Source: Pelobium manganitolerans
GTDB taxonomy: Bacteria > Bacteroidota > Bacteroidia > Sphingobacteriales > Sphingobacteriaceae
DNA: 64,000 bases
Reading direction: 5' to 3'
Assembly (NCBI RefSeq): GCF_003609575.1
Contig: NZ_MBTA01000003.1
Span: 62,001-126,000, forward strand
This document shows positions 40,775 through 50,703 of this stretch, piece by piece. The notes below the pieces were generated by a model that was not told the DNA's origin, did not search any database, and worked only from the letters and a program-made list of their open reading frames with translations. A program made the position numbers and the translations under genes. Each line of letters opens with the position of its first letter. The stretch's first letter is position 1.

Positions 40775-41863
40775 CTATTTTTTATTTGGAGAAATAGCTT
40801 TCCAACTTATTGGCGGAAGCTTGTCTTTTTTGCGCAAAAAGTATTGCTCAATGCCAAACCAGGATAAGGTACCGCACAAGATAGAAGCGGCGTAAATTAA
40901 GAGGAAATAGTTTGGCGATACACCAGAATTGTAGAATACATGAATAATTACTACATGATAAATATAAGTGCCATAAGAGATGTCGATTTTGCCTAAAATA
41001 TTGTTGCTTAAGTTTTTAAAGCTGAAAGCTAAAGAAAAGACAGTGAAAATTAACAGCAATAAATAGGCGAAACTGAGGTGGTTATAGCTATAACGAGAGA
41101 TTGAAGTATTGGTATACACTATCATGCAAATTATTGCCACCAAAGCTGTAGCCCATATTGAGAAGGTATTGGCAAATAGTTTTTTAGCGCGGCTAAAGTT
41201 TAAATAAAATAAAATGCCGACGCCAAAAAAGCTGAAATTGTAAAAAACCGAGTTGAAAATGAGTTTGTAGGTGATTGTGCTGCCATCTAAGAAACGATTA
41301 GCCAGATAGTTAATGGTGCAGGATAAAATAATTAAAACAACTACAAGTGAATTTTTGAAAAACAGATCCCGTTTTTTCCAACTTAACAGTCGCGCGAAAG
41401 CGAAATAAAGCGCATAGAATTGTAATTCAACGCTAATAGTCCACAAGGCGCCGTTGGGATGGTGTCCCTGCGCAAATCCTTTCAGACTTTCGGGCGTATA
41501 AAACTGGAAAATCGTAAGCTGCGCAAGTACAAATTTTAGAAGATCCGAGTTTAAGGTTGCATACCCGAGGTAAAGTAAAAGCAAACAGGTTACAAAAACA
41601 TTGACTGTTAATGCCGGAAAAATTCGCAATATGCGCTTTCGGCAAAATGAATTGGGACTCGAGTAATCAAAGGATTTTGCAATTAAAAAGCCACTGATGG
41701 AAAAAAATATAATTACACCGGGAAATAGCCACAATACGTCCAAGAACAGCGTGTTTTCTCCTACATCGTAAAGATTGTAGGTATGTAAAACCATTACTTG
41801 GAGGCAAGCTAACAGCCTTATTAAATTAAAGTTGTTGTTTCTGTTAGCTAATAGCGCATCCAT
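40775..41863 (-). CDS. Acyltransferase family 3 (OafA-like)
   Basis: A 362-residue, multi-spanning membrane protein starting MDALLANRNNNFNLIRLLAC. The conserved N-terminal N-x-x-R-x-x-A of the Acyl_transf_3 family is present, and an aromatic/HP motif appears (GHHPNGALWTISVELQFYAL). Such enzymes O-acetylate surface polysaccharides or antibiotics. It starts 3 nt after purM on the same strand, so it is probably co-transcribed with it. Confidence 0.8.
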   Translation of the reverse strand: MDALLANRNNNFNLIRLLACLQVMVLHTYNLYDVGENTLFLDVLWLFPGVIIFFSISGFLIAKSFDYSSPNSFCRKRILRIFPALTVNVFVTCLLLLYLGYATLNSDLLKFVLAQLTIFQFYTPESLKGFAQGHHPNGALWTISVELQFYALYFAFARLLSWKKRDLFFKNSLVVVLIILSCTINYLANRFLDGSTITYKLIFNSVFYNFSFFGVGILFYLNFSRAKKLFANTFSIWATALVAIICMIVYTNTSISRYSYNHLSFAYLLLLIFTVFSLAFSFKNLSNNILGKIDISYGTYIYHVVIIHVFYNSGVSPNYFLLIYAASILCGTLSWFGIEQYFLRKKDKLPPISWKAISPNKK

Positions 41864-41866
41864 TAT

Positions 41867-43045
41867 TTACCAATAAACAAAATCGCCAAATTCGCTGTTG
41901 ATGGTTACCTGTTTTTTATCACTCGCTTCAACACGCCCTACAATTTGGGCATCTATGCCGAAAGATTTAGAAATATCAATAATGCTTTGCGCGATGTGGG
42001 CAGGAACGTAAACTTCCATACGGTGCCCCATGTTAAATACTTTGTACATCTCTTGCCAATCGGTGCCAGACTGCTCCTGAATTAACTTAAACAAAGGCGG
42101 TACCGGAAACAGATTGTTTTTAATGATGTGTAAATTTTCTACAAAGTGCAATACTTTGGTTTGTGCGCCGCCACTGCAATGCACCATCCCGTGAATTTGC
42201 GAACGGTACTGGTCTAAAATCTGTTTGATAACCGGCGCATAGGTGCGGGTAGGCGACAAAACCAGTTTACCTGCCGTAATTTTTTGTCCGTTTTCTACCT
42301 CCACTAAATCTGTAAGTGCTTTTTGGCCAGAAAATACCAGCTCAAAAGGCACCGCGGGATCAAAGCTTTCTGGGAATTTTTTAGCGATAGCTTTCTCGAA
42401 AACGTCATGGCGGGCAGATGTCAGCCCGTTAGAGCCCATGCCACCGTTGTATTCTTTCTCATAAGTAGCTTGTCCGCTAGATGCTAGGCCAACGATTACA
42501 TCGCCCGCTTGGATGGTATGGTTAGAGATCACATCGGCGCGTTTCATCCGGCAGGTTACCGTAGAGTCCACTATAACGGTCCGCACCAAATCGCCTACAT
42601 CGGCGGTTTCGCCACCGGTAGAGTAAATGTTGATGCCCAGTTCGCGCAGTTCGGCTAAAATTTCTTCGGTACCGTTGATGATTTCTGCAATCACTTCACC
42701 CGGAATTATGTTTTTATTTCTGCCAATGGTAGATGAAAGCAAAATACGGTCTGTGGCGCCCACGCACAGTAAATCGTCCAAATTCATGATAATAGCATCT
42801 TGTGCAATGCCTTTCCATACAGAGATATCACCGGTTTCTTTCCAATAGATATAAGCCAAAGAAGATTTTGTACCGGCGCCGTCTGCATGCATAATGTTGC
42901 AATACGCCTCATCTCCACCTAAAATATCAGGAATGATTTTGCAGAATGCTTGCGGAAAAATGCCTTTGTCAATATTTTTGATGGCATTGTGCACATCCTC
43001 TTTTCCGGCCGAAACCCCACGTTGGTTGTATCTATTGTCGCTCAT
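41867..43045 (-). CDS. purM: Phosphoribosylformylglycinamidine cyclo-ligase (PurM)
   Basis: A 392-residue AIR synthase-like protein of purine synthesis (FGAM to AIR). It begins MSDNRYNQRGVSAGKEDVHN, which has the Gly-Val-x-x-Gly feature of PurM; HADGAGTKSS (near residue 53) and STGGETADVGDLVRTVIVDS are characteristic. It is longer than the E. coli enzyme (about 345), a feature of Bacteroidota. A -7 box lies 7 nt upstream. Confidence 0.85.
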   Translation of the reverse strand: MSDNRYNQRGVSAGKEDVHNAIKNIDKGIFPQAFCKIIPDILGGDEAYCNIMHADGAGTKSSLAYIYWKETGDISVWKGIAQDAIIMNLDDLLCVGATDRILLSSTIGRNKNIIPGEVIAEIINGTEEILAELRELGINIYSTGGETADVGDLVRTVIVDSTVTCRMKRADVISNHTIQAGDVIVGLASSGQATYEKEYNGGMGSNGLTSARHDVFEKAIAKKFPESFDPAVPFELVFSGQKALTDLVEVENGQKITAGKLVLSPTRTYAPVIKQILDQYRSQIHGMVHCSGGAQTKVLHFVENLHIIKNNLFPVPPLFKLIQEQSGTDWQEMYKVFNMGHRMEVYVPAHIAQSIIDISKSFGIDAQIVGRVEASDKKQVTINSEFGDFVYW

Positions 43046-43052
43046 GTTGGCG

Positions 43053-43060
43053 CAAAGATA
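43053..43060 (-). promoter_or_regulatory. -7 box for purM
   Basis: TATCTTTG on the minus strand matches TAnnTTTG. Its last base is 8 nt from the purM ATG, the same spacing as for the aminotransferase, so transcription probably begins at or next to the ATG. Confidence 0.45.
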
Positions 43061-43166
43061 TTAAAAGTATAGCTTATTGAGAGGTGAGATTGAAGACGTG
43101 AGATTTTGACGATGCCAAACACCTAATACCTTAAGCCATACGCCTCAAACCACCTCAGGCCTTCTG

Positions 43167-44054
43167 TCAAAAAAGTGTAGGCTCGTCGGTTGCCAATTTC
43201 GGGATAGTCAAATCTAACTTTAAGGCCTCGTTCAGTTTCTTAATAAAATGCGCCGATAGCAAAGGTGAAGCTTTTTCAATGTTCTGATGCACGAAGAAAT
43301 CAAGCTCCTGCAAACCTTCGTTGTGCCAAAGTTTAATACGCTCTACCCATTCATCCAAACGGGTATAATCACTTTTGTGGTTGGCGCCTACGTATCTGAT
43401 AAATGCCTTAGGCGTGCTTAATTTCATGTGCAACATATCGCGTCGGCCGGCGGTATCTACAATAATGTTGGTGATGTTGTTCTTTTGGAAAAGTTCAAAA
43501 ATGCGGTCGGCTATCTTTTCATCGGTAAACCATTCCTCATTACGCAATTCGACACCTAAAGGGAGCGCTTTGGGGAAAAGCTTCACAAAATTTTCGAGAC
43601 GATCGAAGTCTTTGGGTTTAAAATTATCGTGCAGTTGCAAAAACACCATGCCCAGCTGCTCTTCAAAATTGCTCACCGCATCACAAAATTGGTCTAGCGG
43701 TTCTTTTATGTTCAACAAGCGGCGATAATGACTTACCGTATTGGTTATTTTTGGAAAAAATTTAAAGTTTTCGGGAGTTTTCTCTTTCCAAACCAATACT
43801 TGTTCGCGGGTGGGACTATGGTAAAAAGTAGCATTTAATTCCACGCTGTTAAATTGCGTACCGTAATAGGCCAGCTCGTCTTTGGTGCCTTTTGGGTAAA
43901 ACCCTTTCAAATCTGTTTTGTTCCATTTGGCACAACCTACAGAAGCGTCAAACTTTTCGCCTTTGTGTTTCTGTAAAACCTCTTTGGTCTCTTTTGCATC
44001 GGCCGGAAGGCTGAAATCTATATCTTCTGGGTTGCTTACTTGTCCAAATTTCAT
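43167..44054 (-). CDS. DUF72 (YecE-like) protein
   Basis: A 295-residue TIM-barrel-like protein of the DUF72 family. It starts with the G-x-x-x-W-x-x-x-x-x-G-F-Y-P feature (KWNKTDLKGFYPKG), and continues with YYGTQFNSVELNATFYHSPT and the FFPKITNTVSH strand, all typical of DUF72. The biochemical role of the family is unknown. It is complete and stands alone, 121 bp from purM. Confidence 0.85.
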   Translation of the reverse strand: MKFGQVSNPEDIDFSLPADAKETKEVLQKHKGEKFDASVGCAKWNKTDLKGFYPKGTKDELAYYGTQFNSVELNATFYHSPTREQVLVWKEKTPENFKFFPKITNTVSHYRRLLNIKEPLDQFCDAVSNFEEQLGMVFLQLHDNFKPKDFDRLENFVKLFPKALPLGVELRNEEWFTDEKIADRIFELFQKNNITNIIVDTAGRRDMLHMKLSTPKAFIRYVGANHKSDYTRLDEWVERIKLWHNEGLQELDFFVHQNIEKASPLLSAHFIKKLNEALKLDLTIPKLATDEPTLF

Positions 44055-44089
44055 CGCTGATTTTTTAAATGTTAAAAATGCTCAAGCTT

Positions 44090-45154
44090 TTAAACGTACT
44101 GTTTTGCTTTCACTAGATAATACTGATACACTAAACTAAGCAACAATAAAATCCCAGCCAATTGATGGAAGGCGGCGAAAGTTTCAAACACCCCAAAATG
44201 CCCGTCTGTATGTGTTCTCGAGCTCAAAACCGAGGCCACACCTAAGCTAACTTGGATAAATATTAATATTAAGGGCAACCTAGATGCCTGTTTTAAGCAG
44301 GTTAACGCACTGTTTTTTGTGATGTTTTGAATTTTGAAAAAGCCCCATACAATTAGTAATGTCAACAAATAAGCCAAACCGCGGTGCACAAAATGCACAT
44401 TTATCGGATGGTCCACCCAGTTTTGCGCCCATAAATTGGTTGGGATGGCTTCGCCATTAATAGATGGCCAAGTAGGCGCAAAACGTGCGGCTTTTAAGCC
44501 AGCCATAAAACCTCCATAAATCAGCTGTACCGTTAATAAAGCCAAGATAATTGTTAAAAAAGCCTTCAGTTTTGGGTTTTGATAGCTTTGGTTTTGTGGC
44601 ACCAAAAGTTTTAAAGCAAACCAAAAAGTGTAAACTAACAATACCAGCGCCGCTATAAAATGGATGGCCAGTTTGATATGGTTTACGCTGATGCTGGTGT
44701 TGGTAAGGCCAGATTGCACCATAATCCACCCGATGAGCCCCTGCAAACCTCCTAAAATAAATAGAAGCACCAAGGGCCAAATCATTTTCTTTGAAAAGTA
44801 TTTATTGATTAAAAAGTAAAAGAACGGGATGATGAATACAAAGCCCAAGCTACGCGCCCACAGTCTGTGAAACCATTCCCAAAAGAAAATGAACTTAAAA
44901 TCGCTTAAGGTAAAACCTGAGTTGAGGTGTTTAAACTGCCCGTACTGCTTATATTGGTCAAAGGCGGCCAGCCAAGCATCATGGTTTAATGGAGGTAGCA
45001 CGCCCATAATTGGTGCCCATTCTGTAATGGAAAGGCCCGAGCCGGTAAGGCGCGTTACGCCTCCTATAATAATCTGTACAATAATCATAAACACGCCAAC
45101 CATCAACCAAATGGCTACTGCGCGGTTTTTTTTATCGGGAGTTAGATTTTTCAA
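44090..45154 (-). CDS. ctaA: Heme A synthase (COX15/CtaA)
   Basis: A 354-residue multi-spanning membrane protein. The first helix (VAIWLMVGVFMIIVQIIIGG) precedes TRLTGSGLSITEWAP, the family signature. Conserved histidines for heme are in the FFWEWFHRLWAR and HFVHRGLAYL segments. The enzyme makes heme A from heme O for cytochrome aa3 oxidases. The pattern suits the COX15-type. Confidence 0.88.
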   Translation of the reverse strand: MKNLTPDKKNRAVAIWLMVGVFMIIVQIIIGGVTRLTGSGLSITEWAPIMGVLPPLNHDAWLAAFDQYKQYGQFKHLNSGFTLSDFKFIFFWEWFHRLWARSLGFVFIIPFFYFLINKYFSKKMIWPLVLLFILGGLQGLIGWIMVQSGLTNTSISVNHIKLAIHFIAALVLLVYTFWFALKLLVPQNQSYQNPKLKAFLTIILALLTVQLIYGGFMAGLKAARFAPTWPSINGEAIPTNLWAQNWVDHPINVHFVHRGLAYLLTLLIVWGFFKIQNITKNSALTCLKQASRLPLILIFIQVSLGVASVLSSRTHTDGHFGVFETFAAFHQLAGILLLLSLVYQYYLVKAKQYV

Positions 45155-45225
45155 TGTCGATTACAAAAATGGTTTCAAAACAATTGGGTTCAAATTAAGT
45201 GATTCTTACCCAAAAATATGTTTGT

Positions 45226-47259
45226 TTATTTTACTGATATTTTAAAGGTTTCTAAAAAATCGCCTTGGTTTAAAACAAGGAGATAAATGCCTTTCTGATG
45301 GTTTCCGATATCGAAACGCCAAGTGCCGTCACTTTGTTTTGGTAGCTTTTCTTCCCTAACTGTTTTTCCGGATAAATCAACCAGACTGGCGGATAAGTTA
45401 TTGCCGTTGAAACCGGGAATCGCAATGTTTACCACGTCTGCTACCGGATTAGGGTACACCACAATTTTTTGCGACGCGTCTATTTTAAAATTAACAGGGG
45501 CGGTTGCTAACGCCTCTGTTTTTCCATCAAAATCTGACAGACTCAAACGATAGTAATTAATACCATTTGCGGGGCTGTTGTCGTTAAAACTATAGCTGCT
45601 AACTTCCTCCAAGTTTCCTCTCGCAGGAACTTTTCCCACTTCCATGAAGTTTACACCGTCTGCAGAAACAGAAAGTATATAATGTTTTGCGTCTTTTTCT
45701 GAGGCACTTGTCCAAATCAGGGCTACGCTATTATTTTTCTTTAATGCTTTAAAACTGATGAGTTTTACCGGAAGGGTAGCGGCTAGGTTTTCATACGCGC
45801 CAATATCGACAACTCCGCCTATTACCCTGTTGTTCCCAGCTAAATCTTTATTTGCATTAGCCAAAAGATAAGTATTGTTGCCTTTGTTAATTAGCGGACT
45901 ATCGTCTTGCAATTGGTAATCGCCTGCGGCTGGATCTGCAAATTTTGGATTTGTGTTGGGATCCAAAATACCATCACCCGCATTTGCCACAATACCAAAC
46001 ACCAAACTGTTCTTAATTTCTAAAGAAGATGAAATAGCTGATATGGGATTATCCGTATAGGTGTTGTTTGTAATTACGCTGTTGTATATTTTCAAAGAAG
46101 ACTGGTCCGCAGACAGGATTGAAGTCGAGCCAGATCCATCAGCCTCATTTTGTGTTGCAGTAAGGTTCACAACAGTAACGTTTGAACCGTCGTTTGCAGA
46201 TAAAACAGTATTGTTTCCCGCCAAATTATTTAGAAAAAGCGCGTTATTAATAACTAAGTCAGTTTTTTTAGCATAAATCCCAGCGGTACCCACAAAAGAT
46301 TCGTTATCAGCAATTATTAAGTTAACAAACTCATTGCTAAGATTTGGACTTTCCGGTATTGCAGATGCACTAGGAACAATCGCAATTGCCGCGCCCTCAC
46401 TGTTCACATGGTTGTGTTGTATGGTCAAATTTTGGAGAGAAATTGCGGAATTGGCAAGATACAGCCCGCCGCCACTGTAAGGAAGAATCTTGTCTGTGCC
46501 TAACGTCGGAAAATCATCGGGATTGGTTTCCAAACTTGCCAAAGCAATGCCGTTTTGGATGGTGAAACCGTTTAGCACAGCTGCGTTGCTGTTTCCCGCA
46601 GCAACAACTACATGGTAAGCGTTCGTAGCTTCACCATCTATTTCCACATTTCCGTCCAATATACTTGCATTGGCGGTGTTTGTTAAATCGCGTTCGCTTA
46701 AATTGCTTTCGGTACCTGCAAACCCCCCGTAAATTTTAGCGTCATTCTTTAGCAAAAAACAGGCATTTCGAGCCCCTCCGATTGAGTAATTTATATCGGA
46801 TGGGATGCTTTTGGGTGTGTATGTACCGCCTGCAACCCATATCTGTTGGGTATTGCCGGCTAAATCTATCATGGCCTGTAAATCCGATGATGCATTTTCC
46901 CAGCTAAATCCGTTGCCAGTACCGCTGGCAATTGGCTTTACGTAAAAGATAGAATTTGGCAGCACCAAATGTAGGGTGCTTTCTTTTTGGATGTTGTAGT
47001 CTGCCAAGGTTCTTCCGTCTTCCAGCAGTTTTCCGGCAAATATTAGGCGCTGGTTTTCTGGCGGAATGCCTTCTTTGTCTTGTAGCTTTTGCTTCACTTG
47101 CTGGATGCTGTCAGAGCCTTCCGCCTCCAGCGCAATTGTTTTCCCTGTTAAGGTTTTTACAAATATTTGCATAGCACAAACGCTTGCCGGCAAAATCAGC
47201 GCAAATAGTAACGTAAGAGCAAAAAAAGTCCCTTGTGTTTTTTTAAGTAAATTTTTCAT
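45226..47259 (-). CDS. Secreted ubiquitin-domain fusion with T9SS sorting domain
   Basis: A 677-residue protein. Residues 1-29 are a Sec signal peptide ([20 protein letters not shown]..., ending SVCA). Residues 30-100 are a ubiquitin domain starting [11 protein letters not shown]; in a hand alignment 59 of 71 positions match human ubiquitin (47 of those in unbroken conserved stretches). L8, I44 and V70 (hydrophobic patch) and K6, K11, K27, K29, K33, K48 and K63 are kept. The LRGG tail is absent (PNSIF follows). A right-handed beta-helix follows (~105-490, ending with a choice-of-anchor-Q-like [10 protein letters not shown]), then an Fn3-like domain and a T9SS C-terminal domain (~600-677, beginning VVYPNPV). 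It should be exported and surface-attached. Function unknown; acquisition from a eukaryote is inferred. Confidence 0.92.
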   Translation of the reverse strand: MKNLLKKTQGTFFALTLLFALILPASVCAMQIFVKTLTGKTIALEAEGSDSIQQVKQKLQDKEGIPPENQRLIFAGKLLEDGRTLADYNIQKESTLHLVLPNSIFYVKPIASGTGNGFSWENASSDLQAMIDLAGNTQQIWVAGGTYTPKSIPSDINYSIGGARNACFLLKNDAKIYGGFAGTESNLSERDLTNTANASILDGNVEIDGEATNAYHVVVAAGNSNAAVLNGFTIQNGIALASLETNPDDFPTLGTDKILPYSGGGLYLANSAISLQNLTIQHNHVNSEGAAIAIVPSASAIPESPNLSNEFVNLIIADNESFVGTAGIYAKKTDLVINNALFLNNLAGNNTVLSANDGSNVTVVNLTATQNEADGSGSTSILSADQSSLKIYNSVITNNTYTDNPISAISSSLEIKNSLVFGIVANAGDGILDPNTNPKFADPAAGDYQLQDDSPLINKGNNTYLLANANKDLAGNNRVIGGVVDIGAYENLAATLPVKLISFKALKKNNSVALIWTSASEKDAKHYILSVSADGVNFMEVGKVPARGNLEEVSSYSFNDNSPANGINYYRLSLSDFDGKTEALATAPVNFKIDASQKIVVYPNPVADVVNIAIPGFNGNNLSASLVDLSGKTVREEKLPKQSDGTWRFDIGNHQKGIYLLVLNQGDFLETFKISVK

Positions 47260-47284
47260 ACATACGATGCGAGTTGATGTGGGG

Positions 47285-47292
47285 CAAATTTA
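47285..47292 (-). promoter_or_regulatory. -7 box for the ubiquitin-fusion gene
   Basis: TAAATTTG on the minus strand matches TAnnTTTG, with the start codon 26 nt downstream. No clear -33 TTG is seen. It suggests the gene is transcribed from its own promoter. Confidence 0.45.
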
Positions 47293-47382
47293 GCAAAAGC
47301 ATTCCATAATCGGTCTCCCCATTTCTACTAAACATGACATTCCACAGAGCATGCAACCCTAAAATTTTTAGCCTTTTTTAGC

Positions 47383-47390
47383 TAATTTTG
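47383..47390 (+). promoter_or_regulatory. -7 box for uvrA
   Basis: TAATTTTG matches TAnnTTTG and lies 57 nt upstream of the uvrA ATG at 47448. No convincing -33 TTG is visible. LexA-like boxes were not found here by eye. Confidence 0.45.
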
Positions 47391-47447
47391 CAGACTTTTA
47401 AAACAGGCACGAAGAATGTTTTTCAAGAAAAAAGGAATCCACACAAT

Positions 47448-50303
47448 ATGAGTAATAAACCAATTGATTTGGGCGAACAAAGTGAAGTAGAGGTTTACGG
47501 TGCGCGTGTTCATAATCTTAAAAATATAGATATTTCTTTTCCTCGCAACCAACTGGTGGTGATTACCGGTTTAAGCGGTTCGGGGAAATCTTCTTTAGCT
47601 TTTGATACCATTTATGCCGAAGGCCAACGGCGTTATATGGAAACTTTTTCTGCTTACTCGCGCCAGTTTATGGGCGGTATGGAGCGTCCGGATGTGGACA
47701 AAGTTTCGGGCTTAAGCCCCGTAATTGCCATTGAGCAAAAAACCACTTCAAAAAATCCGCGTTCTACAGTGGGCACCATCACAGAAATTTACGATTTCTT
47801 GCGCCTGCTATACGCACGTATTGCCGATGCCTACTCGTACAACACTGGCGAAAAAATGGTTAAAATGTCTGAAGACCAGATTATGAACCAAATTTTGTCG
47901 CAGTTTGAAGGCAAGCCTATCAATATTTTGGCACCCGTGGTTAAAGGACGTAAAGGCCATTATCGCGAGCTTTTTGAGCAAATACGCAAGCAAGGATATC
48001 TAAAAGTTAGGGTTGATGGCGAAATAATGGACGTTACACCTAAAATGCAGGTGGACCGTTACAAAATACACGATATAGAAACCGTGGTGGACCGTTTAAT
48101 TGTCTCCGAAAAGGACAAAAAACGTTTATATACCTCCATCCAATCGGCATTAAAAATTGCCAAAGGCATCATTAAAATATCAGATAAAGAAAACAATACC
48201 TATCATTTTTCTAAATACCTGATGTGCCCAAGCACTGGTGTTTCGTATGATGAACCACAGCCAAATTCTTTCTCTTTCAACTCGCCGTACGGAGCTTGCC
48301 CCGAGTGCGACGGTTTAGGTTATGTTTTTGATGTGGATGAGGAATCGGTAATCCCAAATAAAAAACTAAGCATTGTAAACGGTGCTTTGGCGCCTTTAGG
48401 CGATTATCGCGAAACATGGATTTTCCAAGTTATCAAAGCTTTGGGCAAAAAATATGGCTTTTCTTTATCGCAACCCATTGAAAAATTAGATCCAAAAGCC
48501 GTTGATATTTTATTGCACGGTACCGAGGATTTGATAACCGTGCCTGTAGAGTATAATAAATGGAACGTACAAAATTATCAAATCAATTTTGATGGCATTA
48601 TCAAAATGCTGGAAGAGCAAAATGAGAAAAAGGGGGGCATAGGTAGTGATGATTTAGATAGCTTCCGAGTTTTAAAAACCTGCCCGTTATGCGAAGGAGC
48701 ACGTTTAAAAAAGGAATCGTTGCATTTTAAGGTCGACGGGAAAAATATTTTTGAGCTGGCCTCAATGGACATCAGCAACTTGCAGACTTGGTTTGTTGGC
48801 TTGGAGGATAGGCTTAGCGAAAGGCAAAATGTAATTGCCAAAGAAATTTTGAAAGAGATACGCTCCAGAATAGGTTTTTTGTTAGATGTTGGACTGGTTT
48901 ATCTCACGTTGGACCGTACGGCAAAAACCTTATCCGGCGGCGAGGCGCAACGTATTCGTCTGGCAACGCAAATAGGCTCGCAACTGATGAATGTGATGTA
49001 CATTTTGGATGAGCCTTCCATCGGTTTGCACCAGCGCGATAACGACCGCTTAATCAATGCCTTAAAAAGCCTTCGCGATTTAAGCAACACTGTTTTGGTG
49101 GTTGAGCATGATAAGGATATGATACTGGAAGCCGATTACGTGATAGACATGGGGCCGGCTGCCGGCGTAAAAGGTGGCGAAGTGGTAGCCCAAGGAACCG
49201 CGGCGCAATTGCTGGCTTCGCATACGTTAACCGCATCTTACCTTAACGGCGAGCGCGAAATAGCCGTTCCGCAGAAAACAAGGGAAGGCAACGGAAAGGT
49301 GTTAAGCTTAAAAAAAGCATCGGGTAACAACCTTAAAAACGTAAGTGTAGATTTTCCTTTAGGAAAGCTGATTTGCGTTACCGGGGTGTCTGGCAGCGGA
49401 AAATCTACTTTGATAGGCGAAACACTTTACCCTATTTTAAACAAGCATTTTTTTAGGGCTAAAAAAACGCCGATGCCTTACAAAGAAATTAAAGGTTTAG
49501 AGCATATTGATAAGGTAATTGAGATTGACCAAACGCCAATCGGGCGTACGCCGCGCTCCAACCCATCTACTTATACCGGTGTTTTCTCTGATATCCGCAA
49601 TCTATTTGTGGCTTTACCCGAAGCGCAAATTCGCGGTTACAAGCCCGGCTGTTTCTCATTTAACGTAAAAGGCGGACGTTGCGAAACCTGCCAAGGCGGC
49701 GGCATGAAGGTGATAGAAATGAACTTTTTGCCAGATGTACAGGTGCCTTGCGAAGTTTGTGGTGGAAAACGTTACAACCGCGAAACACTGGAAGTGCGCT
49801 ACCGCGGAAAATCCATCAGCGATGTGCTGGATATGAGCATTGAAGACGCGGTAGATTTTTTCGAGAACATCCCATCTATCCATCGGAAAATAAAAACATT
49901 GAAAGATGTGGGCTTAGGTTATATCACGCTGGGGCAGTCATCAACCACGCTTTCTGGTGGCGAGGCGCAACGCGTAAAACTGGCTACCGAGCTTTCTAAA
50001 AAAGATACGGGCAACACTTTTTATATTTTAGACGAGCCCACCACCGGTCTGCATTTTGAAGATATTAATGTATTACTGGGCGTATTAAATATGCTGGTAG
50101 ATAAAGGCAATACCGTTTTGGTGATTGAGCATAATTTGGATGTGATTAAAGTAGCCGACCATGTGATTGATTTAGGTCCTGAAGGTGGCGCCGGCGGCGG
50201 TACTATCGTTTACGCCGGTACGCCGAAAGGCTTAACGAAGGTGAAAGAGAGTTTCACGGGAATTTTCTTAAAAAAGGAGCTGGAGAGCATGGCGAAGGTT
50301 TAG
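47448..50303 (+). CDS. uvrA: Excinuclease ABC subunit A
   Basis: A 951-residue damage-recognition ATPase of nucleotide excision repair. Two Walker A motifs (GLSGSGKSS and GVSGSGKST), two ABC signature segments (LSGGEAQRI and LSGGEAQRV), and zinc sites (CPECDGLG and CETCQGGG with a matching C-x-x-C) are visible. The ATG at 47448 ([11 protein letters not shown]) is preferred over an upstream TTG at 47388, which would overlap the promoter box. It is complete. Confidence 0.93.
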   Translation: MSNKPIDLGEQSEVEVYGARVHNLKNIDISFPRNQLVVITGLSGSGKSSLAFDTIYAEGQRRYMETFSAYSRQFMGGMERPDVDKVSGLSPVIAIEQKTTSKNPRSTVGTITEIYDFLRLLYARIADAYSYNTGEKMVKMSEDQIMNQILSQFEGKPINILAPVVKGRKGHYRELFEQIRKQGYLKVRVDGEIMDVTPKMQVDRYKIHDIETVVDRLIVSEKDKKRLYTSIQSALKIAKGIIKISDKENNTYHFSKYLMCPSTGVSYDEPQPNSFSFNSPYGACPECDGLGYVFDVDEESVIPNKKLSIVNGALAPLGDYRETWIFQVIKALGKKYGFSLSQPIEKLDPKAVDILLHGTEDLITVPVEYNKWNVQNYQINFDGIIKMLEEQNEKKGGIGSDDLDSFRVLKTCPLCEGARLKKESLHFKVDGKNIFELASMDISNLQTWFVGLEDRLSERQNVIAKEILKEIRSRIGFLLDVGLVYLTLDRTAKTLSGGEAQRIRLATQIGSQLMNVMYILDEPSIGLHQRDNDRLINALKSLRDLSNTVLVVEHDKDMILEADYVIDMGPAAGVKGGEVVAQGTAAQLLASHTLTASYLNGEREIAVPQKTREGNGKVLSLKKASGNNLKNVSVDFPLGKLICVTGVSGSGKSTLIGETLYPILNKHFFRAKKTPMPYKEIKGLEHIDKVIEIDQTPIGRTPRSNPSTYTGVFSDIRNLFVALPEAQIRGYKPGCFSFNVKGGRCETCQGGGMKVIEMNFLPDVQVPCEVCGGKRYNRETLEVRYRGKSISDVLDMSIEDAVDFFENIPSIHRKIKTLKDVGLGYITLGQSSTTLSGGEAQRVKLATELSKKDTGNTFYILDEPTTGLHFEDINVLLGVLNMLVDKGNTVLVIEHNLDVIKVADHVIDLGPEGGAGGGTIVYAGTPKGLTKVKESFTGIFLKKELESMAKV

Positions 50304-50325
50304 CGTATTTATAGTTATATTTAGG

Positions 50326-50535
50326 ATGCCGGTGAGGAAAAAAGAAAAACTAAATATAGTTGCGGAGCCTAAAGCTGATTTTGAGAAAGCAGAATTGGAT
50401 TTATTGCGCAGTGCGATGAAACATTCTTACACAGAACGTTTTTTAATGATGACTACGCTGATGAAGATGGACAAAATGTTTCGAATGGCGAAAATACAAA
50501 TCGCTTGTCTCAAACGCATGTTTAGAAATTTGTAA
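50326..50535 (+). CDS. Small hypothetical protein
   Basis: A 69-residue helical protein. Residues 30-55 (SAMKHSYTERFLMMTTLMKM) follow a pattern I associate with small Bacteroidota proteins next to nucleotidyltransferase-type genes; none is present here. It lies 22 nt after uvrA and is followed by a transposase-fragment remnant in another frame. Confidence 0.45.
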   Translation: MPVRKKEKLNIVAEPKADFEKAELDLLRSAMKHSYTERFLMMTTLMKMDKMFRMAKIQIACLKRMFRNL

Positions 50536-50683
50536 GCAACAGAATACCCAGATGGGCAAATTATGGCAACGGAACTATTACGAACATATCGTTAGAAATG
50601 ACGCTGCCTATCAAAATATTTCCCATTACATCTTAAACAATCCTGGTAAATGGTATGATGATAAATTTTATAAAGAAAAATAA
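50531..50683 (+). pseudogene. RAYT/Y1 transposase C-terminal remnant
   Basis: Only the end of a transposase-like protein survives, about 50 residues in another frame from the preceding gene. It reads LWQRNYYEHIVRN, then YQNISHYILNNPGKWYDDKF, and stops at TAA 50681-50683. This is the C-terminal signature of REP-associated tyrosine transposases of the IS200/Y1 group. The catalytic His-U-His and tyrosine regions are missing, so it is inactive. Confidence 0.65.
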
Positions 50684-50703
50684 GGCTTTACTATAGATAT
50701 AAA

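Noticed and set aside
47388-47447. Longer uvrA from TTG at 47388
   Set aside because: The TTG overlaps the -7 box TAATTTTG, and the extra 20 residues are not typical of UvrA; ATG 47448 fits better.
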